The notes beneath the pieces are model-generated. The model saw nothing but the letters and a program-made list of their open reading frames with translations, did no database searches and was not told the DNA's origin. 64,000 nt of DNA from Gordonia sp049847105 (lineage in GTDB: Bacteria > Actinomycetota > Actinomycetes > Mycobacteriales > Mycobacteriaceae). Location of the stretch: contig NZ_JBNCNS010000004.1 in the NCBI RefSeq assembly GCF_049847105.1, positions 582,740-646,739 of the forward strand, in the 5' to 3' direction. Shown in pieces: positions 1 through 8,291 of this stretch (position 1 is its first letter; the number at the start of each line of letters is the position of its first letter). The position numbers were made by a program, and so were the translations under genes.

Positions 1-851
1 GAGCCCGAGTGCGGCGAGTCCGTCGACCTTCATTCGCAGCAGCAGCTTGCGACTCTCGAGTGCGTACAGGTCACCCAGCTCGATCATCACCTCACCGTCG
101 CCGATCTGATGGGCGGGCAAATCGTTGTACAGCGACAGTGACTGGACCTGCGGCACATAATGCACCGTGAGGGTCACGGCCTGCGCCGACTTCGCCAGCA
201 GGCCTTCCACCTCGCCGGCGATCGCGGCTCCGGCAGTGTCGGGGTCGTCGGCGAACACATGATTCCCGTTGCCCGACCGCGCGATTGCCGACAGCAGCGT
301 CTCGTCGTAGCCACGTCCGTAACCGAGGGTCGACGTGACGATGCCGTTGGCGGCGGCCTTGGCCGTGATGCTCGCGAACTCGTCGAGTTCCTGGATGCCA
401 CTATTGACGTGCCCGTCACTGATCACCAGGACCGTACCGCCGCGGACGCCGGCTGCCTTGGTGCTGCGCCGCAACTCCTGCAAGCCGCGGAGATAGCCCG
501 ACGAGAGGTCGGTGCATCCGCCGGCCACGATCGACTGAATTGCATCGACGGCGCACTGCTTGTCGGCGAGCGGGCCCGCCGGGACCACGACCTGCGCGTC
601 ATCGTCGAAGGTGACGACACCGAAGACGTCCGACGGATCGAGCTGCGCGACAACACCGGCCAGCGCCTTCTGAGCGCCTTCCAGCGGCGGACCCGACATC
701 GATCCGCTGCGGTCGAGAACCACCTGCAATGCCGTGGGTGCGCGATCGGTGTCCGGACCGGCCGGTGCCTCCAGTTCGAGCAGCAGGGTGACCTCGTCGG
801 CAGCCTCGTGGGCGACGACCTCGACGTCGAGAGCGGCGGAGAGTTTCATCA
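1..851 (-). CDS. VWA-domain protein, 3' end cut by window edge
   Basis: A long leftward reading frame starts at ATG 849-851, preceded by a strong GGAGGAAGG ribosome site, and runs off the left edge, so only the first 283 or so residues are present. The translation shows a von Willebrand factor A fold: a complete MIDAS start at D46-R-S48-G-S50, a later GGCTDLSSG segment providing the MIDAS threonine and a VISDGHVN strand providing the distal aspartate. No signal peptide or membrane segment is visible in this part, so it is probably cytoplasmic and mediates metal-dependent protein binding. It is divergent from the NUDIX regulator across 95 bases. The six-frame ORFs opposite it are shadows. The C-terminal domain and partner are unknown. 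Confidence 0.8.
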
Positions 852-946
852 GAATTCCTTCCTCCCACCCGGCATTCGACCGAGGCGGTGACTTTTCGCG
901 TTTTTGAGTTTACTACTTTGCGCAGACATTCGCATAGGGTTGAGAT

Positions 947-1657
947 GTGAGCGCTCGCCCCAGCCCGCAGTTGAGCGACTACCCGCGTCCGAACGTCGCC
1001 GTCGACATCGCGGTGCTCACGGTGGTCGACGGGACGTTGTGTGTGGTGGTCCAGCGCGGTTCTGGCTCCGAGGGAGCCGCGTTACCGGGCCGGTTTGTTC
1101 GAGAACGCCGGACCGTCGACGAGACGGTGCGCGAAGTCCTCGAACTGAAACTGGGGCTTTCGCCCGACCACGTCCGACCGCATCTGCTGGCGGTGTTCAG
1201 TGATCCAGATCGAGATCCTCGCGGGTGGACGATCTCGATCGCGCATGCTGTGGCGTTGCCGGCCGACGATCTGTCAGACGTCGTCGGCGAGCTGGCACCG
1301 CTGACGCCGCAGGGGCGTTTGGCGTCAGGGGAGCGGTTGCTCTACGACCACGACAAGATCATCTCAGCGGCCACCGACAATTTGCGCGAGCGCTACGAGG
1401 ACCAGCCGGATCCCGACAATCTCCTCCATCAGCCGTACACGCTCTCGGAGCTGCGGGAGCTACACGAGGCGATCCTCGGGCGGCGGCTGATGCGCGACTC
1501 GTTCAATCGTCGGGTCCAGCCCCTGTTGGCGGCGGAGATCGATCCGGAGGGCAAGCCGGCGACGCGTGTGGGTGGTGGGCGGCCGGCACGGCTGTACAGC
1601 AAGGACGCCCCGCCGACGGCGACGTTCGGGTGGAGGTTGCCGAGTGCGGAGGAGTGA
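947..1657 (+). CDS. NUDIX/winged-helix transcriptional regulator (NrtR-like)
   Basis: A 236-aa protein starting at GTG 947. Residues 15-135 have the NUDIX fold. The NUDIX box around residues 48-71 (PGRFVRERR..ETVREVLELKLGL) is degenerate: the expected glutamate spacing and the EExG tetrad are lost, as in members that bind NAD-type metabolites instead of hydrolysing them. The C-terminal part (about 140-236: LSELRELHEAILG, DSFNRR, ATRVGGGRPARLYS) matches the winged-helix DNA-binding half of NrtR-type regulators. It is divergent from the VWA gene; the shared gap contains an AT-rich stretch (GTTTACTAC, about 908-916) that could hold an operator. A broken copy of its tail lies at 6800-6913. The ligand is not shown by the sequence. 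Confidence 0.8.
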   Translation: MSARPSPQLSDYPRPNVAVDIAVLTVVDGTLCVVVQRGSGSEGAALPGRFVRERRTVDETVREVLELKLGLSPDHVRPHLLAVFSDPDRDPRGWTISIAHAVALPADDLSDVVGELAPLTPQGRLASGERLLYDHDKIISAATDNLRERYEDQPDPDNLLHQPYTLSELRELHEAILGRRLMRDSFNRRVQPLLAAEIDPEGKPATRVGGGRPARLYSKDAPPTATFGWRLPSAEE

Positions 1658-1782
1658 GCGGCGTGCGGGCCGACGCCGGCTACGGCAGGAGCCCGGTGCC
1701 ATCACGACAAGCAGCTGCAGCAGTACGGGTCGTCTCATCGGTCGCTAGGGTAGGGAACCGCTCGCAGCCGGGCGAGCCCCTT

Positions 1783-2676
1783 TCACGGTTGACCAACCTG
1801 TGTCCAACCAGGTGACTGCGGCAACACTCTTTGAAAATCGGGATCCGGGAAGCCGTTGGGGTACAGGCGGTGTGGTGGCGAACCTGGGTCGGTGAATCCT
1901 GGGTAGTTCTGGTGCGCCCATTGGTCGCAGGCTGTTCCGGCCCGCCACCGGTCAGCGAAGCCCGTTCTCACGAGCTCCCAACCTTGGAAGACATCCCAGT
2001 TGGGTGCGCGCGCTTCGCCGAGAGCAGGGTTGGCCGGCCACAGTGGTTTGCCTTCGACTGGACGCAACTCGACATACGTCGTGAAGGGCTCATCCATGTA
2101 CGGGCGGTCGCCGGCGCCATATCGAAATCGGCCCCTCGGCATGACCTCTTCCTGCGGCTTGCCCACGAATCTCTGGCGATACAAGCCGGCCCTGTCGTCG
2201 CACACTGTCGCGCGGACGATGCCCGCGTTCTCGGTGATCGACTGCAGTCTGAGGCGGCGTGTTCCAGTCCAATCCGCGTCGGTCTTCGCATTACCATCGA
2301 TGACCGCACCCTGCAGGTCGCCGACCAACCGCACGAAACCTGGAAAGGCATCCGCTTTGGTGTACGTCGAGGCGATGAACTCGCTCTCGAAGTAGGCGCG
2401 TGTCAGTGTCGGCAGTTTGCCGGAGAGATCGATGCCGGGAGCTGCCTGCCACGTCGTTGTCATCGGACCCATCGACTTCGGGAAGGTATACGACGTGACC
2501 GGGTTGGCCTCGGTCGAACTCCCTGTGCTGGTCTCGTGACGCACTGCGTTCGCGCAGCCGCACAGAGTCATCACGAGAATCACCTGCAGCAGCACTTGTG
2601 TTCTCAGTGGTCGTCTAGAGCAGACAGTCTCTCGGAGTCGACCGAGTTCCACTACGGCCGACCAACCTGTGTCCAA
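1783..2676 (-). CDS. Putative lipoprotein, paralogue A (unknown function)
   Basis: A 297-aa protein closely similar along its length to the gene just upstream. Shared motifs include YTKADAFPGFVRL, GWTGTRRLRLQSIT, VCDDRAGLYRQ, CDQWAHQNYPG and the shared end SPGWTQVG-P. A hydrophobic stretch ending in LCGC looks like a lipobox. The ATG at 2676 overlaps the end of the upstream gene by 25 bases and leaves a long, poor n-region; a GTG about 35 bases downstream, just after the upstream stop, gives a more normal signal peptide and may be the true start. It is the last gene of the leftward cassette headed by the EspC-like and 812-aa proteins. No family recognised; probably a surface-anchored partner or immunity-type lipoprotein, which is inference. 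Confidence 0.75.
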   Translation of the reverse strand: MDTGWSAVVELGRLRETVCSRRPLRTQVLLQVILVMTLCGCANAVRHETSTGSSTEANPVTSYTFPKSMGPMTTTWQAAPGIDLSGKLPTLTRAYFESEFIASTYTKADAFPGFVRLVGDLQGAVIDGNAKTDADWTGTRRLRLQSITENAGIVRATVCDDRAGLYRQRFVGKPQEEVMPRGRFRYGAGDRPYMDEPFTTYVELRPVEGKPLWPANPALGEARAPNWDVFQGWELVRTGFADRWRAGTACDQWAHQNYPGFTDPGSPPHRLYPNGFPDPDFQRVLPQSPGWTQVGQP

Positions 2677-3470
2677 CCAGGCGATTGCGGCAATGTGCTT
2701 TGGAAGTCAGGATCCGGAAAGCCGTTGGGGTACAGGCGGTGCGGTGGGGGACCTGGGTCGGCGACTCCCGGGTAGTTCTGGTGTGCCCATTGGTCGCAAG
2801 CTGTTCCTGGCTGGTTCGACTCGGCCCAGCCGGTATCAACGAGATCCCAGCCTTTGAATACGTCCCTGTTGGGGGCTCGCGCATCGCCGATGGCGGGGTC
2901 GGCGGGGCCTAGACGATCGCCGTCCACGGAGAACAACTCGACGAACCACGTGTAGGGTTCGTCCATATACGGGCGGTTGCCAGTGCCGTACCGAAACCGA
3001 TTCTTCGGCATGACAACCTCCTGCGGCTTGCCTACGAACTTCTGCCGATACAGCCCGGCTCTATCGTCGCAGACTGTTGCGCGAACTATGCCATCGTGTT
3101 CGGTGATCGACTGTAGTCGGAGGCGTCGCGTGCCAGTCCAGCCTGCGTAGGTTTGTGCACCGCCGTCAATCAGTTGGTACCCGTTCTTGCCAAACAGCCG
3201 AACGAATCCAGGGAATGCGTCCGCCTTGGTATACGTCTCTGCGATGAACGCACTTTCAAAAAAAGCCCTGGTCAGAGTGGGTAGTGGATCGGTGATTTTG
3301 ATTCCGCGCGACGCTTGCCACGTCGTTGTCATCGGGCCCATCTTTGCCGGGAACTCGTAGGTCCGGGCTGGATCAACTGAACGTGATGAACGGGAGCTCG
3401 GAGTGTCCGGTGCGCTCGCACAAGCGGAAATCGTAATCAGGAGCGTGACGAGTGCAATGATTCTTTTCAT
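2652..3470 (-). CDS. Putative lipoprotein, paralogue B (unknown function)
   Basis: A 272-aa protein beginning MKRIIALVTLL with a clean lipoprotein signal ending in ISAC (cysteine near residue 17), followed by a Ser/Pro-rich linker. The globular part carries the same motif series as the downstream paralogue (YTKADAFPGFVRL, GWTGTRRLRLQSI, VCDDRAGLYRQKFVGKPQE). Its ATG overlaps the stop of the 812-aa gene as ATGA, so the two are likely translationally coupled. Membrane-anchored and extracytoplasmic location is expected. No named domain was recognised. Coupling to a WXG-type protein suggests a role in handling, anchoring or neutralising that protein; this is inference from context. Confidence 0.8.
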   Translation of the reverse strand: MKRIIALVTLLITISACASAPDTPSSRSSRSVDPARTYEFPAKMGPMTTTWQASRGIKITDPLPTLTRAFFESAFIAETYTKADAFPGFVRLFGKNGYQLIDGGAQTYAGWTGTRRLRLQSITEHDGIVRATVCDDRAGLYRQKFVGKPQEVVMPKNRFRYGTGNRPYMDEPYTWFVELFSVDGDRLGPADPAIGDARAPNRDVFKGWDLVDTGWAESNQPGTACDQWAHQNYPGVADPGPPPHRLYPNGFPDPDFQSTLPQSPGWTQVGRP

Positions 3471-5905
3471 TTCTCGCCTTGCAGATTGAGTTCGTAGTAG
3501 TCATAGTCGATCGAGTTGCTATCGTCACCGGCGAACTTGTTGTACACAATGTCGAAGTTGGTGACATCAATTCCCTTGTCGGCAAGCTTGTTCTTCATGA
3601 TCTCACTCAGGGCCACCGGACTGCTCGATCTCGATTCGGTGTTGTCGAAGTTGCTTTCCTCAAGCACCTTCGCCAATGGTTTGATCGTTCCGTCCGGTTC
3701 GAAGAGCAAGGAATCGTTGGGATCGCCGGACGGTTGAGGGTCGGTTGCCGCCCATGCCGCCCAATGTTGTTCGAGCAGGGTGTCATTCATCGGTGCCCGA
3801 GATGGTTGGCTGCCCGAGTCGGCTTCGACGCTCTCGGGTGGATTGATCCAGTCGATTGCCATACCGGTGCCGAGGGCCGCAGGGTCCCCGACAAAGGGCA
3901 CCGCACTGATCAGGCTGGTCACTACATCCTTCGCGTTCGATTTCACCGACCCGAAGGTGTCGGCATCGACGTCGTTACCCGGATGGTCGTCGTGCCAGTC
4001 GTCGAGCATGTCAGCCATGACTCCGTCACGCGCGAGTGATTGCAGCCAGCCGTTTCTGGCCGCCAGGTCTGCGCTGAAGCCTTGGCCGCCGGCCAGCGCA
4101 TCGGATACGTGGGCTGCGTTGTACGACTGCTGCAGACCGATGTCCCTGATCAACTGGGCGCGTGCGCCGTCGTCGGACGAGATCACCCCGAACAGCCTAC
4201 GAACGCCATCTTGGAAATCTCGGTCGTTTCCGATGTCATTCTCGGGACCGCCAAAGTTCCGAAGGTGTTCTGCGGCAGCTTGATCGAACCCGTAGTTCAG
4301 AGGATTTCCTCCTGAGAGGATGTTGAAGTACGGGCGGGTTGCCTGCTCCATCGCTCGTGCCAACTCCGGATTGATGTCGCCAAGCGATCCGGAATGTCCG
4401 CCATTCGTGTCCATCAGGAATGTGAAGTTCGCCGGGTTGTCGGTGAAGTCGTACATCCCGCGGAATGCTTCTGCCGACAGTCCTGCACGGTGGGAGTTGC
4501 CCTGGTCGGCAGCGTAGTCATCGATCCAGTCGGTCAACGTTCCGACAGATTTGCCGTTGTCTCGCCAGTCGTGCGCGAAGAGCGATTTCAGTGTTTCATC
4601 ACGGTTGTAGTCGGGCTCCAGTCCGGCTTCGGCGCCGCCGTGGCCGCTGAGTATGGCCGTTGAGGCCTCATGGCTCAGCGACCCCGCACCGAGGAGGTTC
4701 TCAAGAGTGTCTTCATAGCGACCGCTGAAAACCGAACTGTCAGGATGCCCAGTGTCGACGAGATCGTTGAGTCCGTTCTCCACACCCCACGGACCCAGTA
4801 GCGCGAGATTCGACATGTAGGGTGATCCACCAGATGGGTTATTTCTCTCTGCTTCAGCCAGATTCGCTGTCTTCTGGATCAACTCGCTACCCAAGCGGGT
4901 ACCGGGCGGTGTCGTGGCACCGTTGACCAGTTGACCCAGTACAAACGACCGCGCAAAGGGATCCAGACTGGCGACGTCTTTGGGATTGGTCGGTACCCGT
5001 TCGGTCGCGATGTTTCTCATCCAGCTGGGCAGTTCGTTGAATCCGCCCGCCGTTCCACCGCCACCGACTCTCTCGTTCCCGAGAGTGTTGATCCCGTTGC
5101 CGAACGCTGTCCCGGCGGAGGCGTCGGTCTTGTCGAGGCCGTACCGGAGTTCAAGTGCCTGCTGCGGGTTGAGTCCGCCATACAGGTTGCGCAGATACGA
5201 GACGACGCCGGGCGGTACCGCGACGTTCTCTCCGTTCATCAGGGCGCGCAGCTGCTCTGGTGTCAACTGCGCCTCCTTCAAATGCTCTCCGATGGTGCGT
5301 AGTTCGTCCGGCGAGAATCCATCGCTTGCGAGGCCCGCATCTCGTGCACCCATTGTTCCGTTCAGCGCCAGTGACGACGGAGTGATGGTGCTGAGGTTGC
5401 CGAGCTCTGAGCCCAGTGAATCGGCAGCGGACCGGACAGCATCGAAGGCTGCGTTGGCTTGAGCGACGAGTCGTGTTCGCCACGACTCCATCGCGGCGGC
5501 GTCACCCTCTTTCTCCTCCTGCCCCTCTTTGCGCTTCAGGTTCCACTGTGGATCACTGGCGGAGACAAGGTCGTATCCGGCGTCGAAAGCTGCATTCTGT
5601 ATCGAGATCAAGAAGGTCTTGTGGTTCGCGATGTTCTCGCAACCCTTCTCGATCGAGGTAGCGACGTCCTCGAGGTTGTCCGCGAGATTGGTCATCCACT
5701 TCTTCTCGGCTTCGGCGCGGTCGTCTGCGCTGTTTCGGCTCTCGCCGGCCCAGTCGGACGTGCGATCTAGGTCGGCGACTACGGCATTACGGACAAGTCC
5801 GGCCTTTGCTTCCAGTGACGCGGCCATCTGACGCGCTGCTGCGGCCGCCGGCAGCATCGTGTGGGGTTGCCACATGTCGACGTCAATCCGTCCGGGAGTA
5901 CTCAT
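3467..5905 (-). CDS. Large WXG-containing putative type VII secreted protein (812 aa)
   Basis: An 812-aa acidic protein. The N-terminal ~110 residues are an alpha-helical WXG100-like segment (W52-A-G54, then a helix with EKKWMTNLADNL). The middle (about 190-560) resembles the so-called TPR-repeat-region proteins of mycobacteria (FSPDELRTIGEHL, LTPEQLRALMNGENV, GLNPQQALELRYGL, LGPWGVENGLNDL). A short hydrophobic segment lies near residues 665-690 (VVTSLISAVPFVGDPAALGTGM) and the tail is acidic. It follows the EspC-like gene by 12 bases and overlaps the next lipoprotein start by ATGA. Best reading: an ESX substrate or effector exported with its small partner. No catalytic domain can be named; toxin activity is not demonstrated. 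Confidence 0.78.
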   Translation of the reverse strand: MSTPGRIDVDMWQPHTMLPAAAAARQMAASLEAKAGLVRNAVVADLDRTSDWAGESRNSADDRAEAEKKWMTNLADNLEDVATSIEKGCENIANHKTFLISIQNAAFDAGYDLVSASDPQWNLKRKEGQEEKEGDAAAMESWRTRLVAQANAAFDAVRSAADSLGSELGNLSTITPSSLALNGTMGARDAGLASDGFSPDELRTIGEHLKEAQLTPEQLRALMNGENVAVPPGVVSYLRNLYGGLNPQQALELRYGLDKTDASAGTAFGNGINTLGNERVGGGGTAGGFNELPSWMRNIATERVPTNPKDVASLDPFARSFVLGQLVNGATTPPGTRLGSELIQKTANLAEAERNNPSGGSPYMSNLALLGPWGVENGLNDLVDTGHPDSSVFSGRYEDTLENLLGAGSLSHEASTAILSGHGGAEAGLEPDYNRDETLKSLFAHDWRDNGKSVGTLTDWIDDYAADQGNSHRAGLSAEAFRGMYDFTDNPANFTFLMDTNGGHSGSLGDINPELARAMEQATRPYFNILSGGNPLNYGFDQAAAEHLRNFGGPENDIGNDRDFQDGVRRLFGVISSDDGARAQLIRDIGLQQSYNAAHVSDALAGGQGFSADLAARNGWLQSLARDGVMADMLDDWHDDHPGNDVDADTFGSVKSNAKDVVTSLISAVPFVGDPAALGTGMAIDWINPPESVEADSGSQPSRAPMNDTLLEQHWAAWAATDPQPSGDPNDSLLFEPDGTIKPLAKVLEESNFDNTESRSSSPVALSEIMKNKLADKGIDVTNFDIVYNKFAGDDSNSIDYDYYELNLQGEK

Positions 5906-5917
5906 CGGTCCGACCTG

Positions 5918-6286
5918 TCAGCGCGGGTGAGCTGGACGGTTGACGTTGCCAGGGTCGGACGGAGCGACCGTCGGGAGATCGCCGGCACCGGTGAAACGTG
6001 AGGCGTTGAAGCCGTCGGTCCGCTCAGTGGCTCCGGCCGCAACCCGAACCAGCGCGGAGAACGCCTCGATCTGTCCGCCGCAGTTGGAGACGAACTCGGT
6101 GATGGTGGCGTCCGCACCGTCGGCGACGGACTTCATCGGCGACGAGCAGTTGGGTGTATCCGGTATCGCTGTGCCCAGCGTCGACATCTTGGTGGTCAAC
6201 GTGAGGCTGCGGATCTCGGCTGCGAGCCCATCGACCTTGCTCGCGGCGCCCTCCACGGCACTGATATCCATACTGAACTTCGTCAT
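5918..6286 (-). CDS. Small EspC/WXG100-like ESX partner protein
   Basis: A 122-aa protein from ATG 6284-6286; an upstream ATG at 6304 is possible but the GGGGGA element sits just before 6286. It begins MTKFSMDISAVEGAASKVDGL, a helical pattern like EspC-type ESX-secreted proteins, with a second helix (GQIEAFSALVRVAAGATERTDGFNASRF) and a short disordered, Pro-rich tail. There is no WxG tryptophan, so this is a divergent member or an EspC-like partner. It heads the leftward cassette and is 12 bases from the 812-aa gene, the usual arrangement for a small helical partner next to its large co-substrate. Assignment rests on size, helix pattern and context. Confidence 0.65.
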   Translation of the reverse strand: MTKFSMDISAVEGAASKVDGLAAEIRSLTLTTKMSTLGTAIPDTPNCSSPMKSVADGADATITEFVSNCGGQIEAFSALVRVAAGATERTDGFNASRFTGAGDLPTVAPSDPGNVNRPAHPR

Positions 6287-6799
6287 TCGTCCCCCGGTGG
6301 CCACAGCGACAGAATTGGTGCACTACCTGAGCCAAAGTGGAGAATACCAAGGGTCCCCGATGGCCCGGACTATTGGACGCATCCGGGCGGAGATCGGTTC
6401 CATTGGCAGGTTCGGTGGTGGGCGTCCGTCGAGCTTCTTGCAGCAGCTTCTTGGGGGCGTCGCTGAATGCTTGCGACCCGCTGGCCTGTACACCGGAGAT
6501 CGCGCCTGGGGGATCGGGACTCCGTCGTCAAGTTCACCGGGTAGTAGAAGACCTCGTCCTCGTTGTCGACGCGTTCGACGTGGAGGCGGTTTCCTTCGGC
6601 AACGCCGTGGTCGATCTCACCGGAGTCGACCAATTGGCTCTTCATGGATCGAGCAGGGATCAAGCCTCGCTGGCGGTGACTGTGACGACGGTTGTGTTGG
6701 CTGACGCGCATTTCTCGGACGGTGGTTCTGTATTTCGGTCTTGCTGGGTCTCAAGCTCCGCGGCAAGGTCGTCGCGTTCTCGGGCGGCGGGCTATAGCG
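6287..6799. other. Gene-poor stretch with decayed coding sequence
   Basis: About 510 bases upstream of the EspC-like gene without a credible intact gene. A leftward frame at roughly 6520-6660 reads like coding sequence (an acidic segment followed by EVFYYPVN) but has no good start and no recognisable domain. Together with the regulator fragment to its right it looks like remains of genes lost during rearrangement. The promoter of the leftward cassette should lie within the first 100 bases; no clear box could be picked. Confidence 0.4.
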
Positions 6800-6913
6800 T
6801 GACTCGTTCAATCGTCGATTCCAGCCGCTGTTGGCGGCGGAGATCGATCCAGAGGGCAAGTCTGCCACGCGTGTGGGTGGTCGGCGGCAGCGCACGCTAC
6901 AGCAAGGACGCAT
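6800..6913 (+). pseudogene. Broken duplicate of the NUDIX regulator C-terminus
   Basis: This stretch is a near-copy of 1495-1610, the end of the NUDIX/winged-helix gene: both contain GACTCGTTCAATCGTCG, TGTTGGCGGCGGAGATCGAT and ACGCGTGTGGGTGGT, with scattered substitutions and indels. Translated, it gives CWRR or LLAAEIDPEGKSATRVGG in one frame and ARYSKDA in another, so it is frameshifted and lacks the whole NUDIX domain. It is a non-functional remnant left by a duplication or recombination about 5.3 kb from the intact gene. Confidence 0.75.
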
Positions 6914-6920
6914 GGGTAAC

Positions 6921-7348
6921 CCGCTCGGCCGGGAACCCGAGGAGATAACCGCCAACAGTTCAGTTCTTATCGCACCCAGCGCTCACCACAGCCGGCGGTA
7001 TCATCGCGGGTACCGAAGCCGGAAAGCGGCAACGCACTACAGAAGTCTCTGCCGACGCACCCCAAGAACACTGGCGAAGATCTTCACTACGGAGCAAAAT
7101 CTGGTGGTCTTGCGCTTGCGTCGGGCGTCGCAATGTATGACGTGGTGACCGCGGACAGCGGGGCCGACAAGTGCCGAGCAGCCATCGCCGGACTAGGGGG
7201 TGTTGCCGGCGGTTGGGGTGGCGGAGCCCTGGGCGCCGCAGTCCCGATTCCCGGGGTCAATGTGGTGACGGCCGGAGTTCTCGGCGCCGGAGGAGCGTGG
7301 GCATTCGGTTGGGTAGGTTCTGAATTGGGTAAGGCGGTCTGCAATTGA
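6921..7348 (+). pseudogene. Orphan glycine-zipper C-terminus of a type VII-like effector
   Basis: A frame open from about 6921 reads LQKSLPTHPKNTGEDLHYG, then GLALASGVAMYDVVTADSG, then a run of small residues (AGLGGVAGGWGGGALGAA, VLGAGGAWAFGWVGSELG) ending at TGA 7346-7348. This is the glycine-zipper membrane-inserting tail typical of large WXG/LXG effectors, but the N-terminal domains are missing. The only ATG is internal, at 7133, giving 71 aa. The stop overlaps the TTG start of the next gene as TTGA, the same junction type seen at 9737-9740. Most likely a tip left after deletion of the rest of the effector; a small membrane peptide from ATG 7133 cannot be excluded. Confidence 0.6.
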
Positions 7349-8190
7349 GCGGGGAACACGTCGACGGGCTCGCCGGCTGGGACAGTGTCCGAAACAAGAC
7401 GAAAGTGCTTGTGGTGGTCGTCGTGGCACTCACGGTGTTGGGGCTCTTCTGGGCTTACCATGGCATCCGCGCCATCGGAGATGCCCGACTTGTCTACGTG
7501 TTGTTCTATCTCCCAGCTGCTGTGGGCTGTCTCGTCGTAGCAGCGCTCACGACCGTCATCATGCGGCAGCGGCTGAGGAGCTCCGTTGCACCGCGGACGG
7601 CTGTCACTGTTGCGTCCGGCGCGATTTCGTTCCAGATGCCCAGGACGCTGGAATGGGGATACTGGGTCGTCTTTGTCCTGACAGTCATCGCAAGCGTGAC
7701 CCTCGCCGTTGGAATGTGGACGGACGCGTTGACATTCCCGATGAGCTCAGGCTTCGACATGGTTCTGCCGTTTGTCGCTCTGGCGTTGGGACTGTACGGA
7801 GCAGTGGCCCTGATCTGGTTAGCGATGGGGTTTGCACGGTTCCCCACAATCGACTGCACGCCTGATGATCTAGTGGTGCAAGGGTTCAAGGCGCGCCAGC
7901 AGATACGTTGGTCAGAGATCGTCGACGTCGAGCCGGTGGCATCAAACAACAATCTGGGACTGGCGATCACCATCGCTGACGGTGCCCACGCACAGGTCCA
8001 CATCAACTTCATCGGGCCCCTCGCCCCGGCCCGCCGTGATCTGCAACGGTCGATCACGGTTGCCGCTGACCTTTTCGCTGTCGGCGCCGATCAGCTTCTG
8101 GGCTTCCTGCAGTACTACGTGAAACATCCCGACGCTCGTGACGAGCTGGGTGATGGTCGTGCAGTTCACCGGTTGAACGTCGCGGGTTAG
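7345..8190 (+). CDS. Membrane protein with PH-like C-terminal region, possible immunity partner
   Basis: A 281-aa protein starting at TTG 7345 inside the stop of the effector tip (TTGA). It has four membrane segments: about residues 20-40 (VLVVVVVALTVLGLFWAYHG), 48-72, 105-125 and 138-160. A soluble C-terminal half follows (DDLVVQGFKARQQIRWSEIVDVEPV), which has the strand pattern of bacterial PH-like domains. No signal peptide. Strict coupling to the glycine-zipper fragment suggests it is the cognate immunity or anchoring protein of a lost membrane-active effector; that is inference, since membrane proteins of this kind also occur alone. Confidence 0.7.
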   Translation: MSGEHVDGLAGWDSVRNKTKVLVVVVVALTVLGLFWAYHGIRAIGDARLVYVLFYLPAAVGCLVVAALTTVIMRQRLRSSVAPRTAVTVASGAISFQMPRTLEWGYWVVFVLTVIASVTLAVGMWTDALTFPMSSGFDMVLPFVALALGLYGAVALIWLAMGFARFPTIDCTPDDLVVQGFKARQQIRWSEIVDVEPVASNNNLGLAITIADGAHAQVHINFIGPLAPARRDLQRSITVAADLFAVGADQLLGFLQYYVKHPDARDELGDGRAVHRLNVAG

Positions 8191-8291
8191 CGACGCCTGG
8201 AGTGGCACGGACGGGACTTCGTCCGCCAAGACGAACTCGGACCGATGGGATGCAGCATCCCGCACAGACACTCTTAACAATATGGGACAGC

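Noticed and set aside
160..891. Rightward 243-aa ORF opposite the VWA gene
   Set aside because: The opposite strand encodes a clear VWA domain with MIDAS residues and a strong ribosome site; the rightward translation is Arg-rich shadow sequence.
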